Assembly: GCF_000003605.2 (NCBI RefSeq)
Contig: NW_003149268.1
Coordinates: 66,652 to 97,622, forward strand
Length of the DNA stretch: 30,971 nt
Origin: Saccoglossus kowalevskii
Lineage: Eukaryota; Hemichordata; Enteropneusta; Harrimaniidae
Direction: 5' to 3'
The notes under the pieces were generated by a model. That model was not told where the DNA came from. It did no database searches and saw only the letters and a program-made list of their open reading frames with translations. Below, piece by piece: positions 1 through 11,390 of this stretch (positions are counted from its first letter, which is position 1; each line of letters begins with the position of its first letter). The translations under genes and the position numbers were made by a program.

Positions 1-744
1 AGTTTGTGCGAAATTGTGCCTCTATACTTAGTCTTTTGAAATATATAAGCTAAATTACTCTTCTGAACAACACAACAGACAGAGAATGTTTTATTCGAAA
101 ATGTCACAAAACCCTTCTCGCTACCTTAAATTCTTTTCTACGCATATATTGGACACTCTAAGAGAATACGCCGACATGCAATTTACATTTTATAGTCAAG
201 CAGGCCATTAAAGGACCATCTCGTTCGCTCCTTCGCACTTCTTTGTTTTATTATCAATGTACGTTATCGATATTTAACCTACGCTTTTGTTGGCCTCGTA
301 ACATTGAATACATAAATGTACCCTGTTTACATTATGCCCTGCATGGCAGGTATGCGTTTCTACAAAGGACTTTGGACTCTAATAAAACAGCTGCTACGTC
401 GTAGTATGTTAATGGACATGAGTGGGGATTAACCACGGGTGTCCGGGTTTAAGATCGAATGATACACAAAAGTAACAAATATTGCAATTTTATTTATTGT
501 CTTTTATTTGATATTACATGTTACAAGAAGGGGGAAATGGGGTCACCGTACCCACTTCGAAGAAAAACGATGTAAAAAAAATGCGATGAAATCAACATGG
601 TTTGTCTGTTTTGGGGCATTTTACCTTCGTTTTCTGGGGCAATGATATATCTCAATATCTTAAATAGTTCACCACTTTTTTAGAATTAGTCATAAGGTTA
701 ATTAGTCAAAATGGAACCCGGAAATAAATTTATAAATAACTCAC
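1..744. other. No gene recognised; possible intron of a minus-strand gene
   Basis: AT-rich sequence without a convincing reading frame on either strand. If the candidate signal-peptide exon at 745-817 is real, this stretch would be the start of its first intron, read leftwards. I saw no second exon with a good acceptor before the window edge. Confidence 0.4.
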
Positions 745-817
745 CTTGTGTCGTCACTCCGTTGAAATCGCATACATACAAGATGCATAGAAGTAAAATC
801 TTGGTTGAAAAATGCAT
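745..817 (-). CDS. Candidate first coding exon encoding a signal peptide (partial gene)
   Basis: Read on the minus strand from the ATG at 817, 24 codons give MHFSTKILLLCILYVC followed by DFNGVTTQ. This is a short basic start, a hydrophobic core and a plausible cleavage region, as in a secretory signal peptide. The frame ends at a consensus donor (CAAG then GTGAGT, donor GT at 744-743) and would leave phase 1. The rest of the gene would lie to the left, in and beyond 1-744, and I cannot find its second exon. No function can be assigned. A chance hydrophobic ORF beside a chance donor is the main alternative. Confidence 0.33.
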
Positions 818-2163
818 ATTTCGCTGCTTTTTGTGGCGTCGCCGAGAATAATAATATTTTCACCGGACGAGGAAACACAAAACAACGCACTCACTTAGGT
901 AACAAATGTGATTCAATATGATTACATAGAACTGAACAGTTGGTTCCAACTGTTACGCGCACAGTGTATTTGACGTGTTTGGTGGTGTCCTTCCGCAGAA
1001 AGGTGTGGTGTGTGGATGAATTTCAACACTCAACTCAAATAGTCCGTGAGTCTGAACTCGAATACCGACGTACAACATTGTTTTTCTCGCCTCTGGTAAA
1101 CGTATATTGTTTCAAAACTTTCGCGAGTGTGACAGGTTATTTTGATGTTTATAGACAATACCTGTGTTAGCGTGAGTTGATGGCATTGTTTGACATACAG
1201 TTAGCCAGCCAAAGCCTAATTATCATAATTTATACATTATTCTAATTCGAAATTCCAGAGCAGTACATTTGTATCACTCTGTTACCCAGTTACCCAGAGT
1301 TAGGTGTATCAGAAGTTCACTGAAGTAGACATGGATTATTTAATACATGTTGATTGTTTTAAGGGAGAAATAAATTGTGCTTTGGTGTTGAGGCAGGGGA
1401 CAATGTAGAAGGCCGTGAAGGAAGTTAAGGAAGAATGGGCGGGGATGCCAGTCTTTAGTAGTTAGAGGATCCATTGAACACGCAGTTCAAAGTATCCTCT
1501 CACTAAGTGGATGTACGTGTAGATGTAGATCCATAGACATGAACACAATTTGTCAATTTCACCAACACAGGGAAGTAGCCCACAGTTTACAGTGGATATG
1601 TGGCATTACCCTTCCAAGATTGATCAACACTTTGTACCAACTATACCACGGCACTGTCACTCATGTGTTGTTGAATACAAAAGATCGACATGAAGTATGG
1701 GCACTCCAGTACTTGGCTGAAACATAATACGAACACTGACATATGCGAGAAAATCCTGTTCGTCTGCTTCACAATAAGTCTTCCTGGACTACTTTGAATA
1801 GTTGAGAAGCAAGGTACTTTAATGCACCTACACGATGCAGTTGATATGTTGCCATTTAACATCTCTCTAGCACAGCATCGGAATAAGGTTTACAATAGAA
1901 GCTACAAAAAAATCCCGCCCGCTCAAAGTATCCCGGAATTGATTAGGGTCAACCTTATCATGTCTGCTAAATGACGTGGTATGAGTCTCAAATAAAGCGA
2001 CATGTCAAAAGAATTGAACATTGGGAACATTTTCTTTAATGCAGCCATTTAATCATCCACTCTGATAGCAATAAAAAGTGCAAATATATGCAAAATAGTC
2101 TTCCCTGACAAATCGATATCATAACATTGCTGACCAACCTCTAATTCTAAGCCTGCTGACGTG
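818..2163. other. Non-coding; nothing recognised
   Basis: Several short open frames occur on both strands (for example around 940-1170 and 1540-1730), but none has family-like motifs, splice signals or codon bias. The part next to 818 could hold the promoter and 5' UTR of the candidate minus-strand exon. No TATA box or CpG cluster is obvious. Confidence 0.4.
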
Positions 2164-3550
2164 CTACCTAACACAGAATGTATCAAATGAGTCATTTTCA
2201 AGATCTGTATGTTTATCTACTAAAATCTCAACACTCTCCTTTGTCTTTGTGATTTGGATAGTATCATTGGAAGTGAGGGTACAAGTTGGTTCATTTAATT
2301 CTATTTTGTAAAACAACTGTCCGTACATGCTCCCCCATACTTGTGTTAGGAATTTGTGTGTGTATTTTTTAAGTTCCCACATTGAACGAGGACTTATTGG
2401 TTTTAATGAAGCCGACTTCTTTAAACTGACATCAAGATAGCACTTCCATTAGAACTGGTTGAGAGTTCTAAACGGTATTCCAGTCATCAAAAAAGGGATT
2501 ATCTATTCTAAATCTACACCATACATATCCTTAAGTTTTATGAGATGTTGATAAGTTTTACAATCGCCTACTACAACTAATAGTCTATAATTGATTTTAT
2601 ATTGACACCAACCTTAAATTTCCTATACATATTATGTGCTACCAGGTGTAGAGCATCAATTGAATCGGCACTCTCATTCTAGATGCCAAGATAAATCATA
2701 AATAAATCATAGATAAATTAACAATGTAATCCACAATAGAAAGTAAAATACTAGTATCATGCATATTGGTGTATTGAGAACTTATACAAAACCTTGGGGT
2801 TCTAGGTGTTTAAAGCGCGGTAGTCGTCGCGCTGCGCAAGTTAGACATTTGTGTTGATAAACATTGATTTTCCCACAATCCAATGCGCTTTTCATATGGA
2901 AATCACAAGTATGAGGTTTGACCTGGGCGCGACTTGCACTGATTACCGCCGGTGACATGAATTAAACCTAATTAAACTAATTAAACATTGGAAACGTGTC
3001 AGTTCGTACTCGTTGATCTGCGCAATAGTCAAAGTTGCCATCTTTGTTTATATGAGACCCATATATCTCACACATGCGCAGCGCAACGACTACCGCGCTT
3101 TAATCTCTGCTCCTCGATATCTCCGCTCAACATCTGAATGTGAAAGGGTTTCTAACAGAGGTCGTGTAGGTACAATCAGTGGTTGTATGAGAATATTTGC
3201 TTCAATATATTCAGAATGAGGTAAACCCTCAGTTCAGTATTTAAAAGTATGTGACTAACATTTGTTTCTACTACATAGTTCACATCTGATAACAGTTACC
3301 ATCTGTGAAGATTACATTTGTTCAGTGCAAACGTTTGAGCAAACACACTGACTCGGTATTTGTGATAAAAAATCGCCATAAGTTCTCCCTTTTACAAGTG
3401 CATCACCTTGTTTTTTGTAAATATGAGGGCATTTTGCTGCAAAAATAACCCACGGCATTTCATATGTCCCAGCATATTCATATATTGTTTAACGTCTAAG
3501 TGTACTACATCATTCAACTCCTCAGAATAAACGCGATTGTCATACATGAT
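2164..3550 (-). pseudogene. Decayed transposon-type ORF, split by a MITE
   Basis: On the minus strand, protein-like blocks occur in the order expected of one degraded ORF. Around 3,547-3,310 there is a block with KVMHL, a stop, then KGELMAIFYHKYR. Around 3,235-3,104 there is a block containing LLETLSHSDVERRYRG. Around 2,700-2,164 a block contains VVVGDCKTYQHL, PFFDDWNT, SQPVLMEV and finally a 72-codon frame beginning MWELKKYTHKFL. The GD.KTY.HL...DW....QPVLM pattern resembles a domain common in repeat-derived predicted proteins of marine invertebrates, which I believe is DUF6589; I recall this family rather than having checked it. Stops and frameshifts are scattered throughout, and a TTAA-flanked MITE sits in the middle. 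The ends of the element are not visible. Confidence 0.4.
2810..3103. mobile_element. 286-bp MITE with TTAA target-site duplications
   Basis: The element runs from 2,814 to 3,099 and is bounded by TTAA on both sides (2,810-2,813 and 3,100-3,103). Its ends are inverted repeats of about 30 bp starting AGCGCGGTAGTCG, then T or C, then GCGCTGCGCA. The interior has no coding capacity and includes a run of TTAAAC/TTAA motifs. TTAA duplications are typical of piggyBac and Kolobok transposons, and an end starting with AG favours Kolobok, but no transposase is present to prove it. It interrupts a decayed minus-strand ORF, so it inserted later. Confidence 0.75.
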
Positions 3551-4095
3551 ATTAGATAGTTAAAGTTTTAGCATCACCTGCATTGCTACATCAATCATCA
3601 GCTCATTTCGACTCTTTTCACATATTCTAGGCTTGAATCATTTCTAACTACAGTAGACCGAAAGAAGGATCTGTAATCTCCATATATTTCATCACATGTT
3701 GCATGAATATCAAAACTACCTGAAATGTAATCCTCATGAGAATTCAAAACAGATTTAGGTTTAGGCTGTATACACTGATACGACGTTCCACGATAACTGT
3801 TAATTCCAATTTATGGCAACAACTGTAATACTATTTCAATATTTATCAAGACGTTGAATTTCTCACTATGGAAAATACATAGTACACTTTTCAATTTCAA
3901 GTAGAGTATGTCCATCGCTTTCGTCCAGTGGAAGTTTTACATATTAAATATATATTTTCCGTGATTACTTCCACTTCTGTCTCATTACTCAATACCAAGC
4001 ACAATTCTTTCTCCCCTAAAAGAATCTTCAACAGGTACTTCACAACACTTCTTCACTGTTTTCGAGTTCTGGTTCCTATAGAGCCAAAAAAAAAC
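3551..4095. other. Non-coding; nothing recognised
   Basis: AT-rich DNA. It may contain the upstream part of the decayed minus-strand ORF, but frames here are too broken to support a call. Confidence 0.35.
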
Positions 4096-4098
4096 TTA

Positions 4099-4769
4099 TG
4101 TTGCCCTCAAGTCGGAAAATCGAAAAATTGGGTCGGTCGGTCATTTTTTTTTTTTTTTTAAGCAACGTGACTTTGCTAAATGTAATAGTTGATCCAGCTT
4201 TGGTTGTCATGCACGCACCAAACGTGCACGCCACGTTTGCTACCGCTGTACACATGTACGGACACACGATGACAAACCCGGAAGTGAGAATACTGACAGC
4301 GCTAAAACAGCGTGCAAAAGCCATCGTTTTGTTTGTGATGAGAGTTTTAATATAAAATGTCACGTTTTATAAATTCAATAAAATGTTGTGCATTTAATGT
4401 ATTAAAAATGATATTTAAAAACGTATTGTTTTTTATTCAAAATATTTTTTTATTTTATTAATATGCGGCGATATTTTTAATATTGTGCACCAACTTTCCG
4501 TCGAATCGCAAATGTCAAAATAGTCTGAAATGGGAAAGACGTGTTTGCTCTTCAGACTTTCAGACGGAACATGTCAGAGAAATACAGATCAACCTGAAGT
4601 TCAAAGTCGCCACTAACCCCCCCCCCGGGGATCCTGGAGATCAAACAACTCTAATTCTTAGAGGAAACACAATTTTACCGCTTAAAATGGTGAGTTTGTA
4701 ATATTTGGGCTTATTAAAAAAAACGCGACCCGACATTTCATATGTTTCGGTCGGTCGCTGAGGGCAACA
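4099..4769. mobile_element. Non-autonomous inverted-repeat element with TTGCCCTCA ends
   Basis: The left end reads TGTTGCCCTCAAGTCGG and the right end, on the other strand, TGTTGCCCTCAGCGACCG. The similarity extends inwards about 60 bp through a GTCGG-rich part into runs of 16 and 8 T's, ending TAAG on both sides. The 670-bp interior has a CpG-containing stretch near 4,200-4,330 and a C-run at 4,617-4,626 but no credible ORF; frames through it are chance products. I could not identify an unambiguous target-site duplication, so the exact edges and the superfamily are open. Confidence 0.55.
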
Positions 4770-4819
4770 AAACAATTTTGTGGGGCCTAACTCCAGGTTT
4801 GTGCAAATGTTTGTACAGT

Positions 4820-5325
4820 GTAAATCTAGGTGTTTTAAAATATGACACATTTTCGTCCCGCTTTTAAGTGCTTTAGAATTAAACACATTAAGTGTTTTCT
4901 TAAAACCACAAATGGGTTATCTTACAACACTACTGTTTCAAAATAAAACATTTTCACTGTTTTGTGATAAAACATTTAAAGTGTTGATCAGCTTGTCTCC
5001 ACTTTAAAAACACTTAAACTGTTTATAATTTGCATAATTGCGAGAAGTTTATATTATGAAAACACTTTTATTGCAACATTTCGGGATGTTTTTGCACATA
5101 ACACACGTTTTGAAAAGTGTTCCCATCAGGAACATGCATAAAAAGTGCTTATTATCACAACACTTTTAAACAATTCTCAACCAAAAACATGTTTTAATGA
5201 AATTTTAACTATCCCAACTCTTTGAACAGGAATTTCACTAGACACACATTTTGAAAAATGTTTCCACCAGAAATATGTATTGAAAAAGTGTTTATCATCA
5301 CAACACTTATAACATGGTGATGTTA
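4820..5325. repeat. AAGTGTT-rich degenerate repeat, block 1
   Basis: Dense recurrence of AAGTGTTTT, AACACTTTT and related words, in both orientations. Modules such as a TTTTGAAAAGTGTTCCCATCAG-type string followed by an ACATG..TTGAAAA string recur here at about 5,110 and 5,245. The same modules appear in blocks near 7,760-8,020 and 21,990-22,245. No ORF spans the region. It looks like old, diverged, tandemly organised repeat DNA rather than a gene. Confidence 0.5.
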
Positions 5326-6182
5326 TGTATTTATGTTTAATACAGTTTTAAATGTGTCATCTTTTATATTATACGTAACCTTGAGTGGCAGATTAAGCAA
5401 TGTAATATTTAAGCAATGTAATATTTCCCCTTACTACCAACTGTATAACAACCAGCTTGTTTATTGGTATAGACAATATCAAGCCAATACCAAGGCAGGA
5501 AAAGATTACCGGCGCCAATGCTTGATTGTTTTTAAGCTCAACGTGTGATTAACTTAGCTAGCGTGACTAACACCTTGACACTATATATTGCGGCATTACA
5601 GATTGAGGGTATTGGCTAGCTGGCTCGACACGCACGGCAGGCGTTGTTTCCCCAACCCACCCTCCCCTTTTGTTTATTTTTTTGTGCTTGCAGTTTTTAT
5701 AGATTTAGTTTGTAGTTACAGATTTTGAGCTTTGTAGTTTATAGTTTGTCAGGGTACTTTATTACCTCACAGGAATGTATCCTTCCGTATGGAGTTTTTC
5801 ATATGATGGCTTCTGCGCATGCGCCAACCAAGCGCCGGTTTATGAAATAAATTATGTTCAGCAGTCCCTGACTGCCCAACCTTATTTACTGTTTATCGCT
5901 TCTTTGCCTAGCCTAGTTTTGACAGTTCATTTAAAAATCATTAACAATGTCATTTTTGAAAAAAGAATACATCAAATGATGCGTTTCATGATCAAGCACT
6001 TCGAACTATTGTAGAGTAATCATAAATTTACTCTTAAATATAAACATTAATAACTAAAGGTAAGTTTGGGTATAACATATAAAAAACAGACATATATTAT
6101 CAATCGAGGAAGTGTTCTCGACTTATGTGCAGCTGAATAAATGTGTTTACTAAATTCAATCTGACTACACACTATTTACACG
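5326..6182. other. Non-coding; nothing recognised
   Basis: Includes a CpG-containing segment around 5,505-5,650 and an NRF1-like TGCGCATGCGC string near 5,814, but no linked exon or convincing ORF. Confidence 0.4.
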
Positions 6183-6590
6183 AATTTAACTGCATTTGCC
6201 TGTTAAATTCTGCAACATTTCTATGATTTATTTGGTCATTCAGGTCTTGTCTCGGTGGATGTCGGCATGGAAGTTATGCAGTATGGAATAAATAAATGCA
6301 TGAAGTTCAGTTTAATCAGCAATCCCGCCCATAAAGAAATAAACGGAGGCTGCAGCAAATATCAATGTAGTACTCTGCCTACGTTGGCTCTATCAATTAC
6401 ACTTTCCACACGCTTCGTAACGGAGTAACAATATCATCATACCTTCAGGTTTGTTTAAAATAACTTCCGGTTCCCTTTTTTCCTTGGAAAATCAAAACAG
6501 ACATTATTTGGTTCGAGTTGTTATTGCGTTTTTTAACGAACGTGCAACCTGTCCACACACTCCCGATAGTATAATTCAATCATGAGCGTG
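6183..6590 (+). repeat. Dispersed repeat R, copy 1
   Basis: About 400 bp that aligns in the same orientation with about 21,440-21,790. Shared landmarks in order are CTGTTAAATTCTGCA, CAGGTCTTGT, TGCATGAA, GGAGG..GCTGCA, TCAATTACA, GTAACAATA.CA.CATACCTTCA and CTCC.GATAGTATA. Copy 1 has an extra segment of about 35 bp after CAGGTCTTGT. The two copies are substantially diverged. The family was not identified. Confidence 0.6.
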
Positions 6591-6867
6591 CGTACGACAC
6601 AAGTTACCAGTTACTTAACAAGCTACGACAAGCTTTGATAACATCACTGTGCATGTTTAATTCAATCGGTTATTCACCTTGTGACAGGTACATGCTATGC
6701 ACACTTGCAAAATACTATAATCGATAAATTTATCGCTACATGCACAGTATAACGTGACATTTATGTGCATTTTTTCGCAATAAATATGCTGTATACAGTT
6801 GATAATAAGTACTATTTACATAATAGATGCGTACCGTAGACGGCATACAAGCGTGTCCTGTATATAA

Positions 6868-7215
6868 ACACTTATATAATCGGGTGTTTTAGGCTGAAAC
6901 GTTGCACGTGTATTTGTTTTGTAGGGTGCTTCAAAATAAAACGGTTTGGAAGAAAAGTATTTTAGTTATTCTTATGAAATTGTGTACATATCGTATACAT
7001 TGACACTTATAAAACACGCATAGTCGAGTGTTTACCTTGAAACATTGCATGTGTGTAAACTTTGTTTTAGGAAGTGCTTCATGATAACACAATTTGAAAG
7101 AAACGTTTTTTTAGTGAACACAGAAGTGTCTTATACATTAACACTTTGCGAAACATTTATAGTTTGGTGTTTTGGGTTGAAACATCGTTGATGATTTTGA
7201 AGTGTTTCAAATTAA
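6868..7215 (+). repeat. Tandem repeat, unit about 135-138 bp, 2.5 copies
   Basis: Units start at 6,868, 7,003 and 7,141, each with ACACTT followed by a short AT-rich stretch, then GTGTTT, then TTGAAAC (GCTGAAAC in the first unit). The first two continue with a TTTGTTTT stretch and a GTGCTTC motif, and the third is incomplete. The units are diverged but colinear. They share the AACACTT/AAGTGTT vocabulary of neighbouring blocks and lie just downstream of repeat R copy 1. Confidence 0.65.
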
Positions 7216-7759
7216 GAATTCAATTAAGGATTTGAGAAAATTGTTAAATCACATGTGAGAATGCTCAGATGTGATTGGAACTACAACTACCGTTCACCAG
7301 ATGCAGGATAATAAATCTGCCGCCAAATAATGTATGCTGCAATTTTGCCTTTGTAGGTAGACCTTCTCCTTTCAGATATATGTATACAGAATTGAACATC
7401 GGTCCAGGACCAATTTTATGAATAGAACTTAACTTCTTCGATGTCACATAAAATAACTGAATGTATTCAACTATATTGTAGTCACGTTTTTGTGATCGTG
7501 TATAAAAATAGTTTTTTGGCAAAATCTGGTAAAAACAATACGAAAATAACGCAAAACACTGTCCTTTTCATTCAGAAAATAACATAGTTTTATTAAAAAA
7601 TGGCTTTTTTAACGAAAAATTCCCTGGTACAGAGTTGATGTTCTTGTTTCAGTTCGTCATTTTTTGAAACCTCCAACCAATTTGTTGTGACATTGTAGAA
7701 GTGATTCAAGAAAGATAATACTCGTTTTCCATCGAATAAATACATTGTCAGTCACTGTT

Positions 7760-8025
7760 TTTGATTGCAACATTTCGTTTTTGCATACAACACATTATGT
7801 AACCGGAAAACGTATTTTAAAAGTTCATTATCACAAAAGTGATTTTATTTCAAATGTGCTTTTACTAGACCAACATTTTAAAAAGTATTTTCATTAGACA
7901 CATTTTGAAAAGTGTTTCCACCAGCAACATGTATTGAAAATGTTTTACCATCGCTACTCATTGAAAAGTGCATTTATCAGCGACAAATTTCAAAATGCGT
8001 TTCCGCTGATAATTTGGTAACAGAA
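7760..8025. repeat. AAGTGTT-rich degenerate repeat, block 2
   Basis: Contains the module TTTTGAAAAGTGTTTCCACC followed by AGCAACATGTATTGAAAA, nearly identical to strings at 5,110-5,135 and 5,250-5,290, with further degenerate copies every 35-50 bp. Open frames here are accidental. Confidence 0.5.
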
Positions 8026-8750
8026 ACCATTATCAATACCCATTATCTATACGTGAATATATATTTGGAAAGTGTTAATGTGCAAAATATATAAAAGTAA
8101 ATCAAGTAAATATTTATTACTGAATATAAGCGTTAATAAGATACGTTTGTTTATAACATGAACACTTCAAAACAGATGAGTAATAAACTGAAATAAACAA
8201 TACAATTTTTAACGTTTTTCATGTAAATAAACGTGCCTAGTCTATGGTGTTGTTGTCTCGAATGCAGTCTCCTCGAGCACATCAAATTCCTGAGAAAAAG
8301 AAAACATAGTGGGACAAATAAAATAAATCATTCATTTCAGAGAAACATACTCACTTTTATAAATTTACTCTATTCAATCCCATTCCCACAAATCTGCACT
8401 ACATTCATTCCATCTTATTCACCTTTCACTTTTCTGTCCGTCCAATAGTTCAATTGTTTGATTTTTCACCACTTATAAGATAACCTATACAACGAAGAAG
8501 TGTGGTATTTCAAAGTATATTTACCTCATCAGGGCTCGTCTGTCATGTGGAACGAACACATTAATCAAACAATAATCCATATTAAAAGGACAACATTATT
8601 TCTCAATATTTGCAAAATCATCTCGTCCGCTCCTACAATACATGTATTGTTTTCTCTTCAATCTGAAAACATACAATATTATCAAAATCCTGGTATATGT
8701 TTTATTAATTATCAATTAATATTTGAATCAGAAATATGTGGTGTAAAATA
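8026..8750. other. Non-coding; nothing recognised
   Basis: AT-rich DNA up to the 3' end of LINE A. A 107-codon plus-strand frame at 8,500-8,823 overlaps the LINE 3' end and has no recognisable motif, so I do not call it a gene. Confidence 0.4.
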
Positions 8751-8899
8751 TTATAATAATTGTTGTTATTCGTATATATGGTCTTTATTCACAAATATTA
8801 AATGCCTTCGGCCCATAATGTGATTACAAAACAAAAGAACATTTGTGCGTTTGTATAGTAAATATTACAATAAATCTGAAATTTCGTATCTCGCATTTA

Positions 8900-9700
8900 A
8901 TGTATGAAATACATATTCACCAAAAAATGACTTGTGATTTCATTAAAAGAATAAAAATGTTGAAAGATAGTGGATCATAGAAGTAACGGGATAGATATCT
9001 ATCACGAAATTCATTATAAAAAGGGCAGACTAACAGGAAGTGGTACTCATCTTCTATTTGGTTTGTTTCACAAAGTTGACATATCCTTTGGTTTCTTTTG
9101 ATTGCTCCTCTACTAACTTCAATGCGAAGACAATGTGCCGAGCAGCGAAAGCTTGATAAGGCATTTTTGTGTGAAATAACAGTATGGAAGTGATATATTT
9201 CTCTAATATTAGATTTATTTTAAATTCACGATATGTATCTAATTTAGTCATGGTATAAATATCACTAAACCACTCACTGTACAAATTATTTTTAAATCTT
9301 TAGCAAAAAAATTCCAAGACTAAATTGTTATTACCAACTTCTTCGGAATACCAAACATGGTCAAGATTGCACAAAGACAGCAATGTTTTAACTTCTGCAA
9401 CCCACGTACTTTTTTATCGTACCCCAGATTTTTATATGGTATACAACATTTCATAACATTTACGTGGGTAACTATTTTCTATTTTTGGCATATTGATAAT
9501 TTTAGCCCAGTACTTCACACAACGTTTGGCTGTATAAAACCAGATTTGGTTTCTGCCACATTCCTCCAAGACACTGTTTTCGGGCGCTCTATTTGATACA
9601 CCGAGGAAATGCCTACAATATAAATACTGAACTCTTTCAAGACAGTCATATTTCTTGAATCTCCAGATTTCTGTATGTCAGTATTTGCAATACGATTGAA
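8900..9700 (-). pseudogene. LINE A ORF2 C-terminal domain
   Basis: Minus-strand frames give blocks typical of the region after the RT. LYSEWFSDIYTMTKLDTY and FKINLILEKYITSILLFH come first, then in another frame RIEVSRGAIKRNQRICQLC, and IEDEYHFLLVCPFY near 9,060-9,020. The C-x2-C ... E-H-F-L-x2-C arrangement is the zinc-knuckle-like signature at the C-terminus of many LINE ORF2 proteins. At least two frameshifts and a stop break it. Confidence 0.75.
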
Positions 9701-10782
9701 TCAAATATTTTAAAAATGCTTCATATGTTAAAGGCCAGACTTTGTTGTTGTTCCTAAAAATTGTTTTGTTTTTTGTTGGGCTAAAAGATTTAGTAGCAGA
9801 CGACCATTGCAATCTACATGAAAACAATACACCTATATATTTGTAGTAAGAAACTACTTCTACGTGTTTACCATAGTAAGACCTCTTTTCATGCTTTGAC
9901 AAAAGGCCGCCGTTTTTTGTCTTTTCAAGGTTTATGGAGCCCCATAACAGTGTCTGAAAAGATGACAACATCGTCTGCAAATAGCAAACAAAATAGTTCT
10001 ACCAAATCTGGGTACAGTTGAACGCCATTCTGTTCAGTTTGTTCAAGTTCCCTTACTAGCTCATTAATAACAAATGAAAATAAAAACAAGCTCAGCATAC
10101 AACCCTGGCGAACCCCAGTCTTACTTCAAAATACTCAGCTAATCCACTCCCAGTTCTAACACACGATTTCACGTTAGAATACATATTAAAGAAAATTTTA
10201 AACATTTTGCCCCTCACACCTCCTTTAAGTAAAGTGTACCAAAGCCTCTATCGAAGGCCTTGGAAAATTCGACGAATGCACAGAAGAATTTGCTACGCTT
10301 TTATGTAAGATATTTTTGCACTAATGATTGCAGTACAAATATACTGTCAAAAGTGGAATAAACTTTTTTGAATCCGGCTTGTGATTCGTCAATTTTTCCA
10401 AGGACCTCGGCCCAAAAACATAGACGTCTATTCAAAATGGAGTTGAATATTTTCCCAAAACAATTAGTAAGAAGACTGCTCTGTAATTTCCGCGGTCGTT
10501 GATGGAACCTTTTTTGTATATAAGAATGATTAATGCTTTTGCCCACTCACATGGACATTTGCCAGAATCAAAAATATGATTAAACAGAATACATATATAC
10601 ACATTCGATGCCTCCTTAAAAAAATCACAAATACGCTCATCAGGTCCGGCTAATTTGCCATTTTTGAGACATCGAATATTTTTATGGATTTCCTCCTCGG
10701 TAATAGGGCCATTTAGAATGTCCCAATCGATTTCCATTTTAGTACCAGGTAGGAGATCGTTTACATAGTCAAGCATCTTCAA
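9678..10782 (-). pseudogene. LINE A reverse transcriptase domain
   Basis: RT motifs appear in order on the minus strand. The early block has GPITEEEIHKNIRCLKNGKLAGPDE (10,720-10,645) and the W..A.II.IYKKGS..D..NYR segment (near 10,530). Next come KIDESQAGFKKVYSTFD (near 10,400-10,350) and motif A as FFCAFVEFSKAFDR (near 10,290-10,247). Motif C is LLFADDVVIF (9,990-9,961), followed by SYYKYIGVLFSCRLQW in the thumb. The FADD box is intact, but motif A has Glu where the catalytic Asp is expected, and frameshifts and stops separate the blocks. The enzyme is inactive. Confidence 0.85.
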
Positions 10783-11390
10783 GTCACTTGCTAGACAAAA
10801 TCTCCCACTTTGGGAATGAATAAATTACTAAAATATTGCAACCATTGGTCGGATGTAATAACTCGCGATCTACCCAAACTCGTCGAACAATTAATGCGCT
10901 GAAGGGTTGACCACAACAATTTAGTATCAGTGGCCACGAGCCCAGATTTTAGGTGGTTTATATAATCTCGCTTTTTTAAACTGTTTACGAATTCCCTGGT
11001 ATTCTTGTAAGTTTAGTAAACTATTTGTATTGCGGAACTCACGTAATGATTTGTACATTTGTTTTTTAATTATTTTACACTAAGAATCAGATCATTGAGA
11101 TTGCGTTGTTGGCGAATTAGTTATGTGCTTTATCATATGGCATTTCGATGCTGCCAATCGGAACTCATTTTCTATGATAACTATAGATTTGGTAATGCCA
11201 CATGAAGTATTTTCAATAATCGTATTTAAATTTGTTGTGGTACTATCTGCTTCTAAAAAAATCATGAAAGAATTTGCATGGTCATGTGACTATATGAACT
11301 TTGTATCCGTACTTGTATTGATCTTCTCAGTATATTTTGGCGGGGGCCTAACACAGACGCCATGCTAAAAAATAACGCCAAATGGTCTGA

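Noticed and set aside
940-1170. 76-codon plus-strand frame
   Set aside because: No signal, domain, splice or start context; consistent with chance.
4076-4363. Overlapping 85- and 95-codon frames on both strands
   Set aside because: They lie inside a TIR element, include homopolymer-encoded residues and show no family features.
5814-5826. NRF1-like TGCGCATGCGC site as a promoter
   Set aside because: No exon, CpG cluster or ORF is linked to it, so no promoter call is justified.
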